A model generated the notes under the pieces. That model was not told the DNA's origin. It saw only the letters and a list, made by a program, of their open reading frames with translations, and did no database searches. 64,000 nt of DNA from Actinophytocola oryzae (GTDB lineage Bacteria > Actinomycetota > Actinomycetes > Mycobacteriales > Pseudonocardiaceae), in assembly GCF_004364325.1 (NCBI RefSeq), contig NZ_SOCP01000001.1, positions 682,001 to 746,000 of the forward strand, read 5' to 3'. Below are positions 59,081 through 64,000 of the stretch, in pieces. Made by a program: the position numbers and the translations under genes. The stretch's first letter is position 1; each line of letters begins with the position of its first letter.

Positions 59081-59824
59081 GTGAGACCAGCTCATTCCCA
59101 CAAATCGAGACGGTGGTTGTACGGAGTTCTCGCGATCGCCGTCACCGGCGGGCTCGCCGCCGCGGCCATCGTCGGGTTGGACCTGGCGAGCGCGGCCCCC
59201 GCGCGTGGTGCCGGCTGCGCCGACGTGGACGTGATCACGGCCAGGGCCTCGACCGAACGCCCCGGCGAGGGCATCACCGGCGCCCTCGTGACGCAGATCG
59301 TGAACTCGTCCGACCAGAGCGTCAGCAGGGAGTCCGTCGACTACCCCGCGACGCTGCAGAACTACCAGCGCAGCTCGGCACAGGGCGTCACCGCGCTGAC
59401 CAAGCAGCTCACCGACCAGGTACAACAGTGCCCCGACCAGAAGATCGTGCTGGCCGGCTACTCCCAGGGCGCCCACGTGGTGCTCGACGTGCTCGGTGGC
59501 GGCGGTGGTGGCCTGCTCGGCGCGGCGACCCCGCCGATCGACCCGGCCATCGCGAGCCACGTGTCCGCGGTCGCCACCTTCGGCGACCCGCGCCACGTGG
59601 TGGACCAGGCGTTCGACGTCGGCACCTCCACCAAGAACGGCCGGTTCCCCCGCTCGGCCGCCCAGCTGCAGACCCTCGCCGGGTTCGCGGACCGCGTCCA
59701 GGCCTTCTGCGACGCCCGCGACACCTTCTGCGACAGCGGTGTGAGCACCACTGTGCACCTCACCTACATGAACCGCTACAAGGACGACGCCACCGATTTC
59801 GTGCTCGGCAAGATAGGCGGCTGA
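59081..59824 (+). CDS. Secreted cutinase-family serine esterase
   Basis: 247 residues from GTG 59081 (AGGAG upstream). Signal/anchor RRWLYGVLAIAVTGGLAAAA. Cutinase fold: GCADVDVITARASTERPGEG, nucleophile VLAGYSQGAHV, Asp within FCDARDTFCDSG (disulfide loop) and His in VHLTYMN. Actinomycete members hydrolyse cutin-like polyesters or acyl lipids. Usual size 200-230; the insertion GGGGGGLLGAATPP is a low-complexity loop. Confidence 0.93.
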   Translation: MRPAHSHKSRRWLYGVLAIAVTGGLAAAAIVGLDLASAAPARGAGCADVDVITARASTERPGEGITGALVTQIVNSSDQSVSRESVDYPATLQNYQRSSAQGVTALTKQLTDQVQQCPDQKIVLAGYSQGAHVVLDVLGGGGGGLLGAATPPIDPAIASHVSAVATFGDPRHVVDQAFDVGTSTKNGRFPRSAAQLQTLAGFADRVQAFCDARDTFCDSGVSTTVHLTYMNRYKDDATDFVLGKIGG

Positions 59825-59946
59825 ACAAGACCGAGGTGTTCAGACCAACGGAGAACGTCCCGGGGCACGATCTGCCGATCCCGCTTTCGGCTCAGATGCG
59901 GCGGTCGTTCCGGCGAGATCGGTGTACTGGTGTGCCGGGCGTGTCA

Positions 59947-59976
59947 CGGTGGCCCGGAGCCCCTTCCGGGCCACCG
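59947..59976. terminator. 12-bp perfect hairpin, bidirectional terminator
   Basis: CGGTGGCCCGGA (59947-59958) pairs with TCCGGGCCACCG (59965-59976), six-base loop, between the convergent cutinase and alpha-galactosidase genes. Confidence 0.8.
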
Positions 59977-59990
59977 CGGCGACTACGCCC

Positions 59991-62036
59991 TCAGGCCAGT
60001 CTGCTGAGCACGACCAGGGCGCTGGCGTAGTCGCCGGCCAGGACGGGCCGCAGGCCGTGGTGGGTCAGGAACGCGCCGGTGTAGGTGGTGTTCGTCGCGT
60101 CGTCCCGGTACCGAGCCCCGGGGTCGAGACCCCTCAGACGGATCGGCGGGTCGAGGTGGCTCTGGCGCACGGTGCGGGCGAAGACGAACACGGCGACCTG
60201 GCCGCCGTCCCGCGCGACGTGGCACACGGCGGTCCGGTCGGGGTCGGTGCGCAGGCGGTGTCGCCTGCCGAGCTGGACGGTCTCCCGGATCTGTTTGTAC
60301 CGCGCGACGTGCGCGCCTGCCTCCGCCAGCTCCGCCTCGGTCCAGTCGGCCAGCCTGCCGCCGATGCCCAGGGTGCCGGTCATCGCGACGTGGCACCGGA
60401 ACGCCAGCGGCACCGGCCGCTTGGACAGGTAGCCGGGGGAGTCCGTCACCCAGCACGACATCGTCTGTGGCGAGTGGACGAACGCGTACCCGTCCTGGAT
60501 CCCCAGGCGCTCGAACGCGTCGGTGTTGTCGCTCGGCCACGCGAACTCGAACCGGGACAGCGTCGCGAGGTCGGCCCGGCCGCCCCCGGAGGCACACGTC
60601 TCGAGCCACAGGTCGGGGTTCGCCGCACGCAGACGGTCCACGACCTCGCGGAACCCGGTCTCGTGGCGGTGGGACGCGGTCGCGGGGGCGTCGGTGAGCG
60701 ACCGGTTGAGGTCCCACTTGAGGTAGTCGACGTGACCGTCGCGCACCAGCGCGTGCAGTGTCTCGAACGCCCAGCCGCGCACAGCGGGGTTGCCGAAGTC
60801 CAGGCCGTGGCTGTGCCGGATCGCGGTCGGCTCCCGGTCGGGCCAGCGGTACACCCAGTCGGGGTGGTCGCGGTACAGGTCAGTACTGGGGTTGACCGAC
60901 TCCGGCTCCACCCACAGCCCGAACCGCATGCCCAGCGCGTGCACCTCGTCGGCCAGCGCGGCCACGCCGCCCGGCAGCTTGGCCGGGTCGGCCCGCCAGT
61001 CGCCGAGGCCGCCACGTTCGTCGTCGCGGTCGGTGAACCAGCCGTCGTCCACCACGAACAGCTCCACGCCCAGCTCACGGGCCTGCCGGGCGAGCGCGAC
61101 CTGCTCGTCGTGGTCGACGGCGAAGAACGTCGACTCCCACGAGTTGTAGAGGACCGGCCGGACCTCGTGGGGCCGGGCGAGGACGTGCCCGCGCTCGTAG
61201 TCGTGCCAGCGGTGCGTGAGCCCGGCCCGGCCTGCCGGGCTGTACACGCCGACGGTGTCGGGCAGCGTCAGCCGCTCGCCCGGTGCCAGGCGCAGGACCG
61301 CGTCGCCCGCGCCCGCGGTGACGTGCAGGTGCCCGTCGCCGGAGAGTTCGGCGGCGATCCGCCACGAGCCACCGTGGGCCACGGCGACACTCCACACGTC
61401 GCCGTGTTCCTCGCCCGCGTCGTCGTCGATCGCGAGCCACGGCTGGAACGCGTGCCCCGGGAGGCCGCGCCGCGACTCCAGGACCAGCTTGCCCGGCCCG
61501 AGCGGCACGCGGCGGAGCGTGGTCTCCGCCGCGTACCCGCCGCCCAGGGTCGTCGCGTGGTAGCCGACCTGCCAGGGGACCGGCCAGGTGGCCGAGGCCG
61601 CGCGGGTGACCGTGACCGGCTCGTCGCCCGCGTTGTGCAGCTCGAGCCCCCGGACCAGTGCCGGCCCGCGGACCTCGTACCGCAGCGTCACGGCCAGGGT
61701 GCCGTCGGCCAGCCGGATGGTCAGCCGGTCACCGTCCACCTCGGACCCGACGAGCCGGGGGTCGAACGGTGCCTCGGCGAGCGCGACCGCGTGGTCGTCG
61801 AACCGGGCGCCGCCTGCGGTCACCAGCTCCTCGGTGTGGGCCCGGGGTCGGGACCACGTGTTGGAGCCGACGCGGGCCGCACCCGCGTCGTCGAGCAGCC
61901 GTGCGAGGTCGGCCGGGTCGAGCGGCCCACCCCAGTGCAGGTGCCGGGGCGAGCCGTCCGGCCCGACGGCGAGTGCGTAACCGAACCCGTCGCCGGTGAG
62001 CAGATACGCCCCGGACGGTTCGTCCCGGTAGATCAC
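59991..62036 (-). CDS. Alpha-galactosidase, glycoside hydrolase family 36
   Basis: 681 residues, normal for GH36. N-terminal beta-sandwich (YLLTGDGFGYALAVG), barrel segments NSWESTFFAVDH, LFVVDDGWFTDRDDERGGLG, GMRFGLWVEPESVNP, the nucleophile Asp in YLKWDLNRSLTD, ETCASGGGRADL, and the acid/base region FAWPSDNTDAFERL. No signal peptide, so cytoplasmic hydrolysis of imported alpha-galactosides. GTG 62036 lies four bp after the upstream propeller gene stop. Confidence 0.93.
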   Translation of the reverse strand: MIYRDEPSGAYLLTGDGFGYALAVGPDGSPRHLHWGGPLDPADLARLLDDAGAARVGSNTWSRPRAHTEELVTAGGARFDDHAVALAEAPFDPRLVGSEVDGDRLTIRLADGTLAVTLRYEVRGPALVRGLELHNAGDEPVTVTRAASATWPVPWQVGYHATTLGGGYAAETTLRRVPLGPGKLVLESRRGLPGHAFQPWLAIDDDAGEEHGDVWSVAVAHGGSWRIAAELSGDGHLHVTAGAGDAVLRLAPGERLTLPDTVGVYSPAGRAGLTHRWHDYERGHVLARPHEVRPVLYNSWESTFFAVDHDEQVALARQARELGVELFVVDDGWFTDRDDERGGLGDWRADPAKLPGGVAALADEVHALGMRFGLWVEPESVNPSTDLYRDHPDWVYRWPDREPTAIRHSHGLDFGNPAVRGWAFETLHALVRDGHVDYLKWDLNRSLTDAPATASHRHETGFREVVDRLRAANPDLWLETCASGGGRADLATLSRFEFAWPSDNTDAFERLGIQDGYAFVHSPQTMSCWVTDSPGYLSKRPVPLAFRCHVAMTGTLGIGGRLADWTEAELAEAGAHVARYKQIRETVQLGRRHRLRTDPDRTAVCHVARDGGQVAVFVFARTVRQSHLDPPIRLRGLDPGARYRDDATNTTYTGAFLTHHGLRPVLAGDYASALVVLSRLA

Positions 62037-62040
62037 CGTG

Positions 62041-64000
62041 TCACCGCACCCAGTAGGAGTAGAGGTCCGCGCCCGCCAGGGAGAAGCGGAACTTGACCTG
62101 CTTGCCGGCCAGTGTGGACAGTCGCACGTGGCCGGTCCACTTGACCTCCGCGCCGTACTGGTCACCCGTGACCGGCTTCGACGTGAAGCCGGGGATCACC
62201 TGGTTGGTGGCCGCGTCGAGGACCTCGACCTTCACCGACCCGCCGTTGCGGACGACCGTGTTCACGTTCAGCGTGGATCCCGTGAACGTCACCGGCTTCG
62301 TGACGACGAACCCGGGGTCGCCGCTGTGCGGGCGGGACGCGTTGGTCATCGACACGAACCCGTCGCGGCGCCAGGTCGCCATGCCGCTCTGCCCGAGGTA
62401 GTCGACGTGGTTCGGGTCGGTGAGGTCCGGCCCGCCGTGGTCGGCGTTGAACGCGCCGTAGTACATCGTGACCGTGCGGTCGGTGACCAGTGCGTTGGAC
62501 GCCGTGTAGAGCGCGCCGTCGTCCCACGCGCCGGGCTGGCCGGGCGTCAGCACGGGGTCGCGCACCGGGCGGCTCCAGTTGACGAGGTCACGCGAGGACG
62601 CGACCTCCGGCAGGACCGGGCCGGCACCCGCGCCGGACTGCGAACCCACGGTGTAGTTGGTGATCAGGAAGACCCACGGCAGACCGATGTTCGTGCTCTC
62701 GTAGGGAAGCACTGGCATGCCGTAGATCTGACCCTCCAGGCCACCGAGTGCCTGTGCCGCACCGGTGTCGGCGTAGTCGCCGCTGACCGCGAGCACCGGG
62801 GTGGTCCAGTTCAGGAAGTCCTTGCTGGTGGACAGGAACGCGGACCGGTTGTAGATGCCCGGCGTGCCGGAGGTGAACATCCGCTTCTTGATCGTGGCGA
62901 CGTACTGCCTGGTGCGGGAGTCCCACGTCACGTTGGACACGTCGCCGTCGAGCAGCACCGGTCGTTCGCCGCCCGAGGTCCAGGTGTAGCCGTCCGGCGA
63001 GAAGTAGACGTAGTAGCCGAGCGTGTCGTTGACGACGCCGGACTTGAACTGCATCAACGCGAACCGGCGGTCCGGTGCGGCGGTGGGGTTGTAGGCGATC
63101 GTGCCGCCACCCGCGATGATCAGGTTCGTCTTCGACGCCGGGATGTCCTTGTAGCCGATGTTTCCGCGCCCGAGCGGCTTGTTCCAGTGGACGCCGTCAC
63201 GGCTCTCCGCGTAGCAGAGGTAGTAGCCGGGGGCGACGTCGTTGTTGCAGTCGTACCACATCCGGTACACGTCGCCGATCTTGAAGACCGAGCCGTAGAT
63301 GTAGGCGGAGGACTCCCACGGCTTGTCCGGCGAGATGATCGGGTCCGGCAGCTTCTTCGCCGGGTGCACGACGCGGCCGACGTCCTTCGTGGACTCGATG
63401 CGGTAGTCGTCGAGGAACAGCTCACGTGCCGTGCCCAGCGCCGGGTCGTAGGGTGCGGGTGCCTTCACCAGTGTGACCTGGTCCCAGTAGTACTGGCCCA
63501 CCTGGTCGGGGGTCGCGGCGATGCGCACGGACACGTTCGACGTGTTGGCGGGTGCGACGCCGGTGACCGTGACCGTCTGCCAGTCCAGGTTGGCCGTCGG
63601 GCTCACCGCCCGCGTGTCCAGCACGGTGTTCTCGAAGCTCGTGAACACCAGCGACAGCGTCGGCGGCACGCCGCTCCTGCCCTTGAGCCGCGCGGTCAGC
63701 GTGAAGTCGTTGCCGGGCGCGGCGACGATGCGCTGGCCGGTCACGCTCAGGCTCGCACCCGCCGTGTTGGTGGTCTGCAGCGAGCCGAGGCCCGCCGTGC
63801 GGTAGGCGGCGAGGTTGACGACCGTGGCGCCGGCGGAGTTGCCGTCCACGGCCCACGCGATCGGGTGACCCGACCGGTCGCCCATGTCGAAGCCGCCGTT
63901 GGGCAGGAGCCCGGTTGTGGTGTCCACGGTGTTCGGTGGGGTCTGGCCGGACGCCGACGCGGGCAGCACGGCGGCCGCGGTCACGATGATCAGCGTTGCC
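62041..64000 (-). CDS. Secreted beta-propeller glycoside hydrolase-like protein (GH43/GH32-like), 5' end cut by window edge
   Basis: At least 652 residues; the reading continues past base 64000 through a signal-peptide core (ATLIIVTAAAVLPASASG), so only the first few residues are missing. Residues about 25-170 form a CBM-like jelly-roll (LLPNGGFDMGDRSGHPIAW, DFTLTARLKGRSG). From about 185 is a five-bladed propeller (ARELFLDDYRIEST, PWESSAYIYGSVFKIGDVYR, MWYDCNNDVAPGYYLCYAES, YYVYFSPDGYTW), ending in a second beta-sandwich (FTGSTLNVNTVVRNGGSVKV). Its product may feed the alpha-galactosidase. Exact family unsettled. Confidence 0.8.
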   Translation of the reverse strand, partial: ATLIIVTAAAVLPASASGQTPPNTVDTTTGLLPNGGFDMGDRSGHPIAWAVDGNSAGATVVNLAAYRTAGLGSLQTTNTAGASLSVTGQRIVAAPGNDFTLTARLKGRSGVPPTLSLVFTSFENTVLDTRAVSPTANLDWQTVTVTGVAPANTSNVSVRIAATPDQVGQYYWDQVTLVKAPAPYDPALGTARELFLDDYRIESTKDVGRVVHPAKKLPDPIISPDKPWESSAYIYGSVFKIGDVYRMWYDCNNDVAPGYYLCYAESRDGVHWNKPLGRGNIGYKDIPASKTNLIIAGGGTIAYNPTAAPDRRFALMQFKSGVVNDTLGYYVYFSPDGYTWTSGGERPVLLDGDVSNVTWDSRTRQYVATIKKRMFTSGTPGIYNRSAFLSTSKDFLNWTTPVLAVSGDYADTGAAQALGGLEGQIYGMPVLPYESTNIGLPWVFLITNYTVGSQSGAGAGPVLPEVASSRDLVNWSRPVRDPVLTPGQPGAWDDGALYTASNALVTDRTVTMYYGAFNADHGGPDLTDPNHVDYLGQSGMATWRRDGFVSMTNASRPHSGDPGFVVTKPVTFTGSTLNVNTVVRNGGSVKVEVLDAATNQVIPGFTSKPVTGDQYGAEVKWTGHVRLSTLAGKQVKFRFSLAGADLYSYWVR

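Noticed and set aside
59922..62096. A 724-codon plus-strand frame opposite the alpha-galactosidase
   Set aside because: Mirror of the GH36 gene, which has all family motifs in its own frame; the plus frame has no recognisable domain.

Overview
The window is GC-rich DNA with strong third-position GC bias, GTG starts and ATGA/GTGA gene overlaps. It carries a bL37-type micro-ribosomal protein, a secreted cutinase, Tat and lipoprotein signals and an IrtAB-like ABC exporter pair. This points to an actinomycete, probably Pseudonocardiaceae; the genus cannot be fixed from the sequence. No tRNA, rRNA, IS element, phage or CRISPR array was seen.

1-5.8 kb: the end of a peptide-type ABC importer operon (lipoprotein SBP cut by the window edge, plus two ATPases) diverges from an acyl-CoA synthetase/thioesterase pair across two copies of one operator-like motif. 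5.9-12 kb: a Tat-exported M15 peptidase, a Thr-Glu-Asp-repeat lipoprotein, bL37, then a coupled lpxA-lpxD-lpxC operon (the first steps of lipid A synthesis, unexpected in a monoderm actinomycete). Next come gene remnants, a secreted S1 protease and CutA. 12-16 kb: an acyl-CoA dehydrogenase-like enzyme, a cytoplasmic PhnD-like protein and a TusA-like/diiron fusion form a three-gene module, divergent from an IclR regulator.

16-36.8 kb, all on the minus strand, is the most striking locus: 19 tightly packed genes. They encode five MmgE/PrpD dehydratase-fold proteins (one lacking its catalytic motifs), a TctABC tricarboxylate transporter, a TcuA-like flavoprotein, two CaiB/BaiF CoA-transferases, an enoyl-CoA hydratase, a thiolase-fold/DUF35 pair, an MFS carrier, an HTH-citrate synthase fusion that has lost two of its three active-site residues, and a UGSC-family selenoprotein read through an in-frame UGA with a SECIS-like hairpin. 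Related ATCAAYGTWK half-sites lie ahead of four genes, suggesting one regulon. The likely job is uptake, CoA activation, hydration/dehydration and carbon-carbon cleavage of an unknown branched polycarboxylate. Synthase and lyase genes of the methylcitrate cycle are absent.

37-64 kb is mixed accessory and housekeeping content: a PLP decarboxylase with an AraC regulator, GH43, a PucR-like regulator, an HSL esterase with an IrtAB-like exporter, an orphan histidine kinase preceded by a leader-peptide ORF, a tripeptidyl-aminopeptidase, a ureohydrolase, an LLM oxidoreductase, a TetR/quinone reductase pair, a 983-residue membrane-anchored glycosidase-like protein, a TetR/VOC operon with a 22-bp operator, cutinase, a GH36 alpha-galactosidase and a truncated beta-propeller glycosidase. 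A family of GAAGG/CCTTC palindromic repeats sits at three gene ends.
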